NCBI GenBank assembly: GCA_030595455.1
Contig: JAUVDF010000057.1
Span: 1-6,425 of the forward strand
Source of the DNA: Fidelibacterota bacterium
GTDB taxonomy: Bacteria > Fidelibacterota > UBA8477 > JABMPR01
DNA: 6,425 bases
Direction of reading: 5' to 3'
How positions within the stretch are numbered: the stretch's first letter is position 1; each line of letters opens with the position of its first letter. The notes under the pieces are model-generated. The model was not told the DNA's origin. It saw only the letters and a program-made list of their open reading frames with translations, and did no database searches. The translations under genes were made by a program, and so were the position numbers. Of the stretch, positions 1-6,425 are shown in pieces.

Positions 1-22
1 TGGCTGTACTGATTTATTAGAT

Positions 23-940
23 CTATTCTACTGGAGTTGAGATAGCTGATTGAATCTTGGTCGTGTTAACTATTGCAAAAACATGGTCCAGTTTTTCATT
101 TGATTCTTTTGTCGTACTACTGCCTTTTGCAAATTTTATAAAATCCGCTATCTCCAACAAAGATTGAGTCGTGGAAATAATTTTTGGATCAAAATCTTCC
201 ATTCGATTCATTTTACGCATTAGTTCCTTACTGGTTAGCTCAAGGGCATCCAACAGGTAGCGATTTTCATAATATTGTTTCAGGATAAAGCTTAAATCTG
301 AGTAGAATTGTTTATACTTCTTGTTATGCAGATATCTGGATTGTTTAAGAATCTCTAATTCCCGTAAGGCGATGATATGAGCATCCTCAGGCGGCGTAAT
401 AATTGACGGTTGTGTTCCATTCTTATGGGGCTCATAGAATCTTTTGTATAGATAGTACGCTAAGTAAGCGATCGTACTGAGCGCAAGTATCCAGAGAACT
501 ATCATGAGACCCATGGGTGTATTTATTCGATGTAAACCTTTTATGTCGCGGAAAGTGGTATCAGCTGCAGTCAGAATAGAAATAATATTTAGGTCTGGTC
601 CCTGGAGTATCAGACTATCGGCACCCAGGGCACCCTTGATATAGACAAACAGCTCAGGAAAATGAAAAATACCGACTGAATCATAAACTGCAGTTTTGAT
701 ATGTAATTCAGAGCCGGATTTAGTTCGTATGATTTGTTGATCAATGATTTCTATTCCAGTACCATTGAGCTGAGGCTCACTGACTATGACTTCTCCGTCT
801 GGATTATGTTGAAGATCCCAGGAAAAGGTGATGACATCACCTAGTGAGCCGTGTAAGCTATCAGCGAAGAAGCTTGCATCGAGACCAAAAAGAACTTGAG
901 AGAGTAAAAAGAAAGTGGCAAAAAGAGTCTTCCTGCTCAT
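23..940 (-). CDS. One-TM Bat-locus protein: secreted BatD-like part plus cytoplasmic DUF4381-like part
   Basis: This 305-residue protein has a signal peptide (about 1-20: R3, K4, then a long hydrophobic stretch). A periplasmic beta-rich region (about 24-125) resembles one Ig-like repeat of BatD proteins, with a strand pattern around DVITFSWDL, VSEPQLNG and the closing SVGIFHFPELFVYIKG. A short DIKG (132-135) linker leads to one membrane helix at about 143-165 (MGLMIVLWILALSTIAYLAYYL) followed by positive residues (K166, R167), giving an N-out/C-in topology after signal cleavage. The cytoplasmic tail (about 188-300) is helical and follows the DUF4381 outline: LRELEILKQ, a KYKQFYSDLSFILKQYYENR helix, LTSKELM with T236 and E239, and ADFIKFAK (265-272). 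Such proteins sit between DUF58 and VWA (BatA/BatB) genes in related loci and could link the cytoplasmic MoxR/DUF58 pair to periplasmic partners. The start is ATG at 938-940, overlapping the DUF58 stop as ATGA, with GAGGA (945-949) 4 bases upstream. The stop is TAG at 23-25. The family call is by architecture, so the exact domain name is uncertain. Confidence 0.75.
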   Translation of the reverse strand: MSRKTLFATFFLLSQVLFGLDASFFADSLHGSLGDVITFSWDLQHNPDGEVIVSEPQLNGTGIEIIDQQIIRTKSGSELHIKTAVYDSVGIFHFPELFVYIKGALGADSLILQGPDLNIISILTAADTTFRDIKGLHRINTPMGLMIVLWILALSTIAYLAYYLYKRFYEPHKNGTQPSIITPPEDAHIIALRELEILKQSRYLHNKKYKQFYSDLSFILKQYYENRYLLDALELTSKELMRKMNRMEDFDPKIISTTQSLLEIADFIKFAKGSSTTKESNEKLDHVFAIVNTTKIQSAISTPVE

Positions 941-1815
941 CGCATCCTCGTTGCACGTCTTCTGAAAAAACTAATGAGTAAATCTACATAGGGTTCATCA
1001 GTGCGAACTGGTAAATAGTCGAGTCTGTTGGTTTTGAAGAAATTTTGAAGGGTCTCAAAGCGATTACGAGAATTCTGGCTATAAGTTTTGCGAATTGATG
1101 ATTTACCAGTATTTATTATAGAGGTTTCGCCAGTCTCACCATCGTGAATTTGAATAAGACCTAGATCAGGCAACTCAATTTCCCAGGGGTCTTGCAGGTG
1201 AAATGATAACATATCATGTCGTCTACTCGCCTGTTTAACACTTTTTTCGTAATCATTATCCAGAAAATCAGAAATCATAAAGATTACAGATCGTTTCCTG
1301 AGAACCCGACTCATAAATTCGAGGGCAGAGTTAATACTGGTTCCCTGGTGCTTAGGTTCGTGATTCAAGACTTCGCGAATAACCCTGAGCACATGACTAC
1401 GCCCTTTTCGAGGCGGAATATATTTCTCAACCCGGTCAGTGAAGATGATCAACCCAACCTTATCATTATTCTTTACTGCAGAAAATGCCAGGACTGCAGA
1501 AAGCTCGGCTGCCAGATTTCTTTTCATTTGTCCACGGGTACCAAAGGCGCCTGAAGCAGAAGCATCAACCATGATCATTACGGTGAGTTCGCGTTCTTCT
1601 TCAAACAATTTTACGTAGGGAGTACCGGTGCGAGCAGAAACGTTCCAGTCAATTGTTCTAATTTCATCACCGGGTGAATATTCACGGACTTCGGCAAATT
1701 CCATTCCGCGACCTTTAAAAACAGAATGGTATTCTCCCCCAAAAACCTCATTAACCAGGTGTCTGGTGCTCAGCTCTATCTTTTTGACTTTTTTTAATAG
1801 TTCGCGATTTAGCAA
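937..1815 (-). CDS. DUF58 (VWA-like) protein partnered with MoxR
   Basis: This 292-residue soluble protein belongs to the short, membrane-free DUF58 subfamily that follows moxR. The DUF58 core is seen in GRGMEFAEVREYSPGDEIR (35-53), then IDWNVSARTG (55-64) and KLFEEERELTVM (69-80). A VWA-like fold follows with a complete MIDAS: DASAS (84-88), T159 in GTS, and D183 in SDF. This metal site normally binds a ligand or partner. The start is TTG (1813-1815), chosen because a TGA lies 2 codons upstream in frame, the next in-frame ATG is only at residue 38 inside the core, and the resulting N-terminus (LNRELLKKVKKIE) matches how this family normally begins. AAGGA (1826-1830) lies 10 bases upstream. 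An ATGATG (1820-1825) lies nearer the AAGGA but is out of frame and yields only 24 codons. The last base pairs overlap the next gene by 4 (ATGA), a sign of translational coupling. It probably works as the cytoplasmic adaptor of MoxR in a Bat-type envelope maintenance or assembly pathway. Confidence 0.94.
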   Translation of the reverse strand: MLNRELLKKVKKIELSTRHLVNEVFGGEYHSVFKGRGMEFAEVREYSPGDEIRTIDWNVSARTGTPYVKLFEEERELTVMIMVDASASGAFGTRGQMKRNLAAELSAVLAFSAVKNNDKVGLIIFTDRVEKYIPPRKGRSHVLRVIREVLNHEPKHQGTSINSALEFMSRVLRKRSVIFMISDFLDNDYEKSVKQASRRHDMLSFHLQDPWEIELPDLGLIQIHDGETGETSIINTGKSSIRKTYSQNSRNRFETLQNFFKTNRLDYLPVRTDEPYVDLLISFFRRRATRMR

Positions 1816-1830
1816 ATTTCATCATTCCTT
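1813..1830 (-). promoter_or_regulatory. Ribosome binding site and TTG start of the DUF58 gene
   Basis: The coding strand shows AAGGA (1826-1830), then ATGATGAAAT, then TTG (1813-1815), a spacing of 10 bases. The in-frame TGA at 1819-1821 rules out any earlier start. The ATG pair between AAGGA and TTG belongs to another frame and is too close to AAGGA for efficient use. The rest of the 64-base gap to the moxR stop shows no hairpin or promoter that I can support, so read-through from moxR is likely. Confidence 0.65.
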
Positions 1831-1879
1831 ACGAAATAATGTTCCTGGTAACTATTGTGTAAAATAAAGCGGGTTAGGA

Positions 1880-2872
1880 TCACGGAACTTCAGTAACCTC
1901 GAATATCCGTTGAATGATGTCCTCACTGGTAACTTCCTCAGCTTCAGCCTCATAAGTAACCAATACTCTGTGCCGCATTACATCCATTCCGATCGCACGT
2001 ATATCGTCAGGGGTCACATAGCCACGTTGATTGATAAATGCGTTTGCTTTAGCTGCCAGAGCAAGATTAATAGAAGCTCTGGGAGATGCACCGTATTCAA
2101 TCAAAGGTTCAAGATCTGGGAGCCCAGCAGCGCTTGGGTCTCTACTAGCGACGACTAGAGAAACTATATATTTGAATATTTTGTCATCGATATAGATCTC
2201 ATCAACGACTTTGCGAGCATCCAGAATATCTTTCTTAGTAACCACTGATTTAGTCTTAAACGATGGATTAGGATGTGCCATGCGTTTGATGATCTCAAAT
2301 TCTTCTTCTTCAGTTGGGTAATCAACCTTTAGCTTCAGCATAAAGCGATCTACTTGGGCCTCAGGTAAAGGGTATGTCCCCTCTTGTTCAATGGGGTTTT
2401 GAGTGGCTAAAACCAGGAAAGGCTCCTCTAATTTGTAGCTCGTATCCCCAATGGTTATCTGCTTTTCTTGCATTGACTCAAGCAAGGCAGCCTGAACCTT
2501 TGCCGGAGATCGATTTATTTCATCAGCCAGAATAATGTTGCTAAAAAGTGGTCCCTTTTTAACATTAAATTCACCATTCTTCTGATTATAGATTAAGGTT
2601 CCCAAAAGATCGGCAGGTAAAAGATCAGGCGTAAACTGGATCCGGTTGAAGCTCGTATTTATCAGTTCAGCTATGGTCTTTATCGTGAGCGTTTTAGCAA
2701 GTCCAGGTACACCTTCCAGCAGGATATGTCCATTGGAGAGCAATCCGATGAGGATACGCTGGATCATGTCTTTCTGACCAACAATAACCTTGGCTGCTTC
2801 GGACTCTAAACTCTGAAGGAATTGACTTTTATCCTTAATCTTTTCATTAAGTTTGCTTAGGTCAAAGGTCAT
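1880..2872 (-). CDS. moxR: MoxR-family AAA+ ATPase
   Basis: This is a complete 330-residue MoxR-type AAA+ ATPase of the usual family length (about 310-340). An N-terminal helix leads to VGQKDMI (31-37). The Walker A motif is GVPGLAKT (54-61) and the Walker B is IILADEINR (113-121), with D117 and E118 for magnesium binding and hydrolysis. The MoxR signature RSPAKVQAALLESMQEKQ (121-138) is intact, as are sensor 1 in LATQNPIEQEGTYPLPEAQ (155-173), DRFMLKL (175-181) and the sensor 2 region GASPRAS (261-267) with R265. The lid domain runs from about 210 to the end. No signal peptide or membrane segment is present, so the protein is cytoplasmic. MoxR proteins act as chaperone-like ATPases for VWA-domain partners, and the next gene encodes a DUF58 protein with a VWA-like MIDAS. 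The start is ATG with AGGA (2882-2885) 9 bases upstream. The stop is TGA, followed by 64 non-coding bases before the DUF58 gene. Confidence 0.96.
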   Translation of the reverse strand: MTFDLSKLNEKIKDKSQFLQSLESEAAKVIVGQKDMIQRILIGLLSNGHILLEGVPGLAKTLTIKTIAELINTSFNRIQFTPDLLPADLLGTLIYNQKNGEFNVKKGPLFSNIILADEINRSPAKVQAALLESMQEKQITIGDTSYKLEEPFLVLATQNPIEQEGTYPLPEAQVDRFMLKLKVDYPTEEEEFEIIKRMAHPNPSFKTKSVVTKKDILDARKVVDEIYIDDKIFKYIVSLVVASRDPSAAGLPDLEPLIEYGASPRASINLALAAKANAFINQRGYVTPDDIRAIGMDVMRHRVLVTYEAEAEEVTSEDIIQRIFEVTEVP

Positions 2873-2890
2873 AATAAATAATCCTGAAGT

Positions 2891-3601
2891 TTAGGATGTC
2901 TTATTGAGTAAATGTTGTAATTCAGGAATCTCTTCAAGCGATTTCCCAAGATACTTTAACTCAAATTCAACTGAGGGTGACATCTCATGATCTGGGTATT
3001 TTTCTAGAAAAAGCGAATAATATTTTACGGCTGGGTCATTCTCCCCTAACTCATTTGCATAAATATACCCAATAGAGAATAGTGCTTTGGGCGCTTGTTC
3101 AGAACCAGGATAGTCATCAGAGATGCCTTCGTAGGTAATGATGGCATTTCTCAGGTCTCGAAGATTTTTATGATATACTTCAGCAAGTTCATAGCGAATA
3201 TTGACTGCATGATCAAGATTAGAATATTTCTCAATCCATAATTTGTACATATTGACAGAGGCAGCATTGGCCTGAGCATTCAAGGCCTGCTTAGCCATAT
3301 CAAGCAGATCACCATCAGAATAGTCAACCAGGTCAGCCAGAGTTGCCTGATAATAGGCATTTGTCAGGGTCATATTTCTTAAATCTTTGGAAGCTAAATT
3401 CCCAGCTTCAATGTTGGCTGCTATACGCTGAGCGCCAGTTTCAGCTTTCAGAATGGCATTATCATAGTTTTCAAGGGCCAGAGTATATTCTTTATCCGTT
3501 TGTAATTCCGCACCTTGTTTCATTGAATCATCATAGGATTTTCCACATGAACTGATCATCAAGCCTATGATTATCACCCCTGGTATTAACAATCTCTTCA
3601 T
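2891..3601 (-). CDS. TPR-repeat outer envelope lipoprotein, BamD/YbgF-like in outline
   Basis: This 236-residue protein has an N-terminal lipoprotein signal: K2 and R3, a hydrophobic core, and the lipobox I-S-S-C with the lipidated cysteine at position 19. G20 and K21 follow; there is no aspartate at +2, so outer-membrane sorting is plausible if Lol rules like those of E. coli apply. The mature part is almost entirely helical. TPR-like helix pairs are seen at about 22-55 (KEYTLALENYDNAI), 133-166 (AVNIRYELAEVYHKN then AIITYEGISDDYPGS) and 170-204 (APKALFSIGYIYANE then AVKYYSLFLEKYPDH). The 'yPgS--A-kAlf-iGyiy' pattern is typical of the TPR family that includes BamD and the C-terminal part of YbgF/CpoB. 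BamD is the essential lipoprotein partner of BamA, so lying next to an Omp85 gene is suggestive, but sequence alone does not show that this is BamD. It starts with ATG and AAGGA 9 bases upstream, and ends with TAA 18 bases before moxR, so it is probably cotranscribed with the Bat-type genes. A scaffold role is inferred; the exact partner is unknown. Confidence 0.8.
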   Translation of the reverse strand: MKRLLIPGVIIIGLMISSCGKSYDDSMKQGAELQTDKEYTLALENYDNAILKAETGAQRIAANIEAGNLASKDLRNMTLTNAYYQATLADLVDYSDGDLLDMAKQALNAQANAASVNMYKLWIEKYSNLDHAVNIRYELAEVYHKNLRDLRNAIITYEGISDDYPGSEQAPKALFSIGYIYANELGENDPAVKYYSLFLEKYPDHEMSPSVEFELKYLGKSLEEIPELQHLLNKTS

Positions 3602-3724
3602 TAGTGTATTTCCTTTTGTTAATTTCTGAATATAGCTAAAAACTTTTTATCTGAATATGCATATTAATGATTGCAGCGAGTTCTACTATTTAACTGAAAT
3701 CATGTTCCCCGCATTATAATTTTT
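3602..3724. other. AT-rich intergenic gap between tamA and the TPR lipoprotein gene; possible promoter region
   Basis: This 123-base gap is the longest non-coding stretch in the window. It holds a TATAAT hexamer on the minus strand (3713-3718) directly after the tamA stop, but no good -35 hexamer lies 16-18 bases upstream. A perfect 12-base palindrome AATATGCATATT lies at 3654-3665. A second -10-like TATATT (3629-3634) also lacks a -35 partner. No GC-rich hairpin followed by a T run is present, so I see no intrinsic terminator for tamA. A ribosome binding site AAGGA (3611-3615) precedes the lipoprotein ATG by 9 bases. A new transcript could start here, but the sequence does not prove it. Confidence 0.35.
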
Positions 3725-5596
3725 CTAGAAGGCGTATGCTATAGCAATATGTGTTTGACCCTGTTGCGACATCGCATTAGAACCGATCGGAATTCCATAA
3801 TCGATACGTGCCGGACCAATGGGTGTATCGATAGTAATTCCAAGACCGGCCGCCATTTGAATATCTGAAAAGTCAGCATCAGTAAAGTCTTTCCAAATAT
3901 TTCCAGAATCGAGAAATACTTCACCACCAATCAGACTGTATATGGGGAATCTAATTTCAATATTTGTAAAGTATCTCAGATTACCACCAGTCGGAATCGA
4001 TTCACCATTTTCCAAAATAGCTGTCGGTCCTAACATCTGCTGCTTATAACCTCTAATACTTGAGTTACCACCTAGAAAGAATCGTTCCGCGTATGGTATG
4101 TCAGAGTTTGGATCCTTCAGAATCGCGGCTGCAACGTTAATATTGTGAGCGAACACAACATTAGAAAAGATATTCCAGTAAGAACTGAAAGATGACTGTA
4201 GTTGCATGTAGCTATATTTCCCACCGAGGAAATATCCAACCATACTTGGTTCAACAATTAGTTTAAACCCCTGCTTCGGATAGAAGAAATTATCTCTTTC
4301 ATCCCACACTAATTTTAAACTGATCTTGCGAGCCTCTTTATATATATCCAGTTTAGAAATATCCAATATTTCTTGATTATTTAAAGTATCGATTGAAGTC
4401 TCCGGGTTACTTGAAAGACTCCATTCCGCTACAGATTGAATTTTAAGCTTGCGAAACCAACGATAGGTCATGATAGCTCTAAGACCATATGCATCATTCT
4501 TAAAAATAGATCCATAACTATCAATGTCCCAGTAGGAGTAAAATGGATTAATCGTTAAGGGGACTCTCAATTTTGCTAGCCAAGGTTCGATATAGAAAAA
4601 ATCCAGTTTGAATTCCTGGGGTGTAAATATTGCCGGGTAAACAGAGCTTATTTTTGTCTGTATTCGTATTCTTCTACCGCTATCAAAAATGTTATTGTGG
4701 TACCAACTTCCTGATAAACCAATACTAAGTACAGAAAGAGCATTAGGGAAATAATCTAGGGGACCTTGCTTTAGTCCCAAGTTCATATCGAAACCCCGGA
4801 ATTTTGTTGGGTTGACTTCGACTGTTAGATCAATAGTTGAAGCGCTGGTGTCCACATTACCAAGACTGATATTTACGCTATTAAATAAACTGGTTTCATA
4901 CAAACGACGTTTGGACTCTTCGATATTAGCCTGGTTGAATAAATCACCGGTTTCAACAATAATTTCCCTGCGAATTATGCGATTGGGAACATGTTCAACT
5001 TCGATGATATTAATCTGACCAATATTTAATATGGGCCCCTCTTTTACAGTAATGAACAGGCTTACCGAATCATCAATTACATGCTCATCCTGAATGTTGA
5101 TCAGGGGGTACCCACTATTTCGGTACAGGGCGAGCATTTTAATCAGATTCTCCCGAATTTTGAAAGTATTAAAGCTGGAACCGATCTGGTACTCTATCAA
5201 ATCTAAATATTCCTGATCAGAAAAGACCCTATTGCCCGACAGGGTAATATCTTTTAGATAGTACTCCTTACCCTCGCTAATATGTATAAAGACATACATC
5301 TGATTATCATCAGTTACACTAAGTGAGTCAGAAATGTTTACATCAAGGAAACCATTCAAGGTGTAGTAGTTTTCAAGTTTTTGGATTTCACGAGCAAGAT
5401 GGTGGCGATTATAAAAACTACCTGAACTAAATAAGCGTTTTTCCTTCAAGCGAATTTGAGCCAGGAGTTCATTTGTACTGAGGAAATGATTGCCAGAAAT
5501 GTTTATGTCGACAATCTCCGGTGCCTCGATTGTACCCTGGGAAAGAGCGAACGATAAATTCAGACAGAGCAGTATGAGCTTACGAAGCTGCTTCAA
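3725..5596 (-). CDS. tamA: Omp85-family outer membrane assembly protein, TamA-like (three POTRA domains plus 16-strand barrel)
   Basis: This 623-residue protein has a signal peptide (about 1-19: K2, R5, K6, then a LILLCLNLSFAL core). Three POTRA repeats follow at about 26-109, 112-187 and 190-262; the first two each hold an 'I-SGN--FS/LS' strand-turn. The beta barrel spans about 265-623. Barrel signatures visible are WDERDNFFYPKQGF (431-444), the loop-6 motif SIRGY (513-517) inside RFFLGGNSSIRGY, GPARIDYGIPIG (594-605), and a terminal aromatic (AYAF, F623) of the kind recognised by the barrel-assembly machinery. BamA usually has five POTRAs and about 800 residues, whereas TamA has three and about 580; with tamB directly upstream, TamA is preferred. 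A lineage-specific BamA or other Omp85 paralogue remains possible. The start used is TTG at 5594-5596, 2 bases after the tamB stop; it gives a compact signal peptide but has no close ribosome binding site (see the separate entry). The stop is TAG at 3725-3727. The protein probably acts in the outer membrane to insert or help insert beta-barrel proteins together with TamB. Confidence 0.88.
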   Translation of the reverse strand: MKQLRKLILLCLNLSFALSQGTIEAPEIVDINISGNHFLSTNELLAQIRLKEKRLFSSGSFYNRHHLAREIQKLENYYTLNGFLDVNISDSLSVTDDNQMYVFIHISEGKEYYLKDITLSGNRVFSDQEYLDLIEYQIGSSFNTFKIRENLIKMLALYRNSGYPLINIQDEHVIDDSVSLFITVKEGPILNIGQINIIEVEHVPNRIIRREIIVETGDLFNQANIEESKRRLYETSLFNSVNISLGNVDTSASTIDLTVEVNPTKFRGFDMNLGLKQGPLDYFPNALSVLSIGLSGSWYHNNIFDSGRRIRIQTKISSVYPAIFTPQEFKLDFFYIEPWLAKLRVPLTINPFYSYWDIDSYGSIFKNDAYGLRAIMTYRWFRKLKIQSVAEWSLSSNPETSIDTLNNQEILDISKLDIYKEARKISLKLVWDERDNFFYPKQGFKLIVEPSMVGYFLGGKYSYMQLQSSFSSYWNIFSNVVFAHNINVAAAILKDPNSDIPYAERFFLGGNSSIRGYKQQMLGPTAILENGESIPTGGNLRYFTNIEIRFPIYSLIGGEVFLDSGNIWKDFTDADFSDIQMAAGLGITIDTPIGPARIDYGIPIGSNAMSQQGQTHIAIAYAF

Positions 5597-5622
5597 TTTT
5601 AGTATGTGAATTTCAGCCTCCC
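5594..5622 (-). promoter_or_regulatory. Translation initiation region of tamA: distant GGGAGG, TAA stop of tamB, TTG start
   Basis: On the coding strand a strong Shine-Dalgarno match GGGAGG (5617-5622) sits inside the last codons of tamB, followed by CTGAAATTCACATACTAAAA and then TTG. The gap from GGGAGG to TTG is 20 bases, too long for ordinary initiation. In the same frame an ATT (5609-5611) lies 5 bases from GGGAGG and an ATA (5603-5605) lies 11 bases away; either would lengthen the signal peptide by 5 or 3 residues without harming it. There is no in-frame ATG. The sequence TAAAATTG (stop then start, 2 bases apart) suggests the alternative of termination-reinitiation coupling with tamB. 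Confidence 0.5.
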
Positions 5623-6425
5623 ATTCAACTCTATTTCTCCATTCTGATTGACCTTGCTGGTTACTGAGAAATTACGGTTGATCTGATATTCAAAGCCAAA
5701 ATCGTAATCAGATTTTCCAGCAGTAGCCCGCAGTTCACCCTCATAGGTTACTTTCAAATTCTTTGATAGCCTTTGACCTAGCTGGAATCTAGGGACAGTC
5801 GTTGTATCAGAAGCTACCACATCCAAAATATCTAGACCAGTTATCTGTCGGCCAATTTTGGATAACTCCTTTTCCGCAAGCATGACTGAATAAGATTCAA
5901 CTGGATTTAACGCATCTTCTGTAGTAAAGCTGACTTCAACTAATGTTTGATTAATCGTAAGGTATGTGAGGACATCAGCCTGAGTCAGCTGGCTATTCTC
6001 AACGTTAATCAAGAGTTCAGGCTCGTTCAGGTCACCTGATAATACCAGACTTACTTGTTCCCCATCGATGTCTATCTCAGCCTCCATGTTAAGTTGTGGG
6101 TTAAAGTCAACTGAGTGAAAATTGATCTCACCAGAAATAATAGTCAATTCGTTACCCAGGTAGAAAAATTTCCCACCTTCCTGGGCGATGAGGTTACCTG
6201 TAAATCTCATTTCACCGTCACCAAAATCAATCAGCCATAATTCACCTTCAAACTCCGCTTCCATCTGGTTATTTGAGATCAGTAGATCACTGGAGAATTG
6301 CGTATTTAGGTTATATCTGAATTGCATGGTGTCATTTTGACTTACCGATTGTTGATAGAGTTCTTCTGTTTCAAAATTGCTATAATAGACAGCCCGTTTG
6401 ACGGGAATGATGGCTGTTACATCCA
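5599..6425 (-). CDS. tamB: TamB-like translocation/assembly protein (DUF490), C-terminal part only
   Basis: The frame is open through the right edge, so the N-terminus is missing and the visible part is 274 residues plus a TAA stop at 5599-5601. The first ATG inside the window (6325-6327) is internal: 32 more in-frame codons lie upstream without a stop. The visible part reads as the conserved TamB C-terminal domain: alternating short beta strands rich in G, N and D, a segment of the type 'G-ELW-L', then G-LIAQEGG-F, a LVLSGDLNEPEL strand, the typical LTQADVLTYL helix (about residues 146-155 of the fragment), and a closing LGQRLSKNLKVTYEG block leading to a strand ending KFTY. In known systems TamB is anchored in the inner membrane, spans the periplasm as a hydrophobic beta-groove (a role in phospholipid movement and outer-membrane protein insertion is reported), and pairs with TamA. 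The gene 2 bases downstream is a TamA-type barrel, which supports the call. Full length cannot be judged. Confidence 0.87.
   Translation of the reverse strand, partial: DVTAIIPVKRAVYYSNFETEELYQQSVSQNDTMQFRYNLNTQFSSDLLISNNQMEAEFEGELWLIDFGDGEMRFTGNLIAQEGGKFFYLGNELTIISGEINFHSVDFNPQLNMEAEIDIDGEQVSLVLSGDLNEPELLINVENSQLTQADVLTYLTINQTLVEVSFTTEDALNPVESYSVMLAEKELSKIGRQITGLDILDVVASDTTTVPRFQLGQRLSKNLKVTYEGELRATAGKSDYDFGFEYQINRNFSVTSKVNQNGEIELNGRLKFTY

Noticed and set aside
1216..1554. Plus-strand open frame of 112 codons opposite the DUF58 gene
   Set aside because: It lies wholly antisense to a strongly conserved coding region, its protein has no recognisable domain, and it reads as a shadow frame. The same holds for plus-strand frames at 1628-1867, 1910-2158, 3343-3555 and 4812-5018.
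1816..1879. Possible terminator or promoter between moxR and the DUF58 gene
   Set aside because: No GC-rich stem, T run or paired -35/-10 hexamers can be seen in these 64 bases; only the AAGGA ribosome binding site is supported.
3638..3648. AAAAACTTTTT inverted repeat as a terminator hairpin
   Set aside because: The arms are only A and T with a single-base centre, so no stable stem with a loop can form, and it lies just upstream of a gene start rather than after the tamA stop.
3713..3718. TATAAT as a sigma-70 type -10 box for the lipoprotein operon
   Set aside because: No acceptable -35 hexamer lies at 16-18 bases, the start would leave a leader of about 100 bases, and chance AT-rich matches are expected here. 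It is noted in the gap entry but not called as a promoter.
3739..3930. Minus-strand open frame of 63 codons inside the 3' end of tamA
   Set aside because: It is in another frame of the barrel C-terminus, where the tamA frame shows clear family motifs, and it has no domain of its own.
5599..6327. A complete 242-residue protein starting at the ATG 6325-6327
   Set aside because: The frame stays open upstream to the window edge and the upstream residues continue the TamB domain, so this is an internal methionine of a partial gene.

Overview
All six genes lie on the minus strand, so the window is read biologically from position 6425 down to 1. Base composition is moderately AT-rich (roughly 40% G+C by eye). 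The outer-membrane assembly proteins and the lipoprotein indicate a diderm (Gram-negative) bacterium. The MoxR / DUF58 / BatD-like order and the protein style suggest the Bacteroidota/FCB side of the tree, and a Marinimicrobia-like lineage is a possible guess. That placement is inference; no marker gene here settles it.

Region A (6425-3725) is an outer-membrane biogenesis pair: the C-terminal 274 residues of a TamB (DUF490) protein running in from the right edge, then after 2 bases a complete three-POTRA Omp85 protein that fits TamA better than BamA. TamB-type proteins span the periplasm as a beta-groove, and TamA-type proteins are the barrel partner in the outer membrane.

Region B (3724-2891) is a 123-base AT-rich gap followed by a TPR lipoprotein with a BamD/YbgF flavour. 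The gap is the only plausible internal place for a new promoter, though none is convincing.

Region C (2872-23) is the front half of a Bat ('aerotolerance') type locus: a MoxR AAA+ ATPase, a cytoplasmic DUF58 protein with a complete MIDAS, and a one-TM protein with a secreted BatD-like N-terminal part and a cytoplasmic DUF4381-like C-terminal part. The last two overlap by 4 bases (ATGA). In related loci the next genes are usually the VWA proteins BatA and BatB, so those would be expected just beyond position 1.

The whole window is tightly packed and there is no gene-free stretch over 125 bases. I see no RNA gene, mobile element, CRISPR array or frame-broken gene. The most notable details are two TTG starts (one with no well-placed ribosome binding site) and the physical joining of an outer-membrane assembly module to a MoxR/Bat module through a TPR lipoprotein. 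I do not see evidence for an entirely new system.
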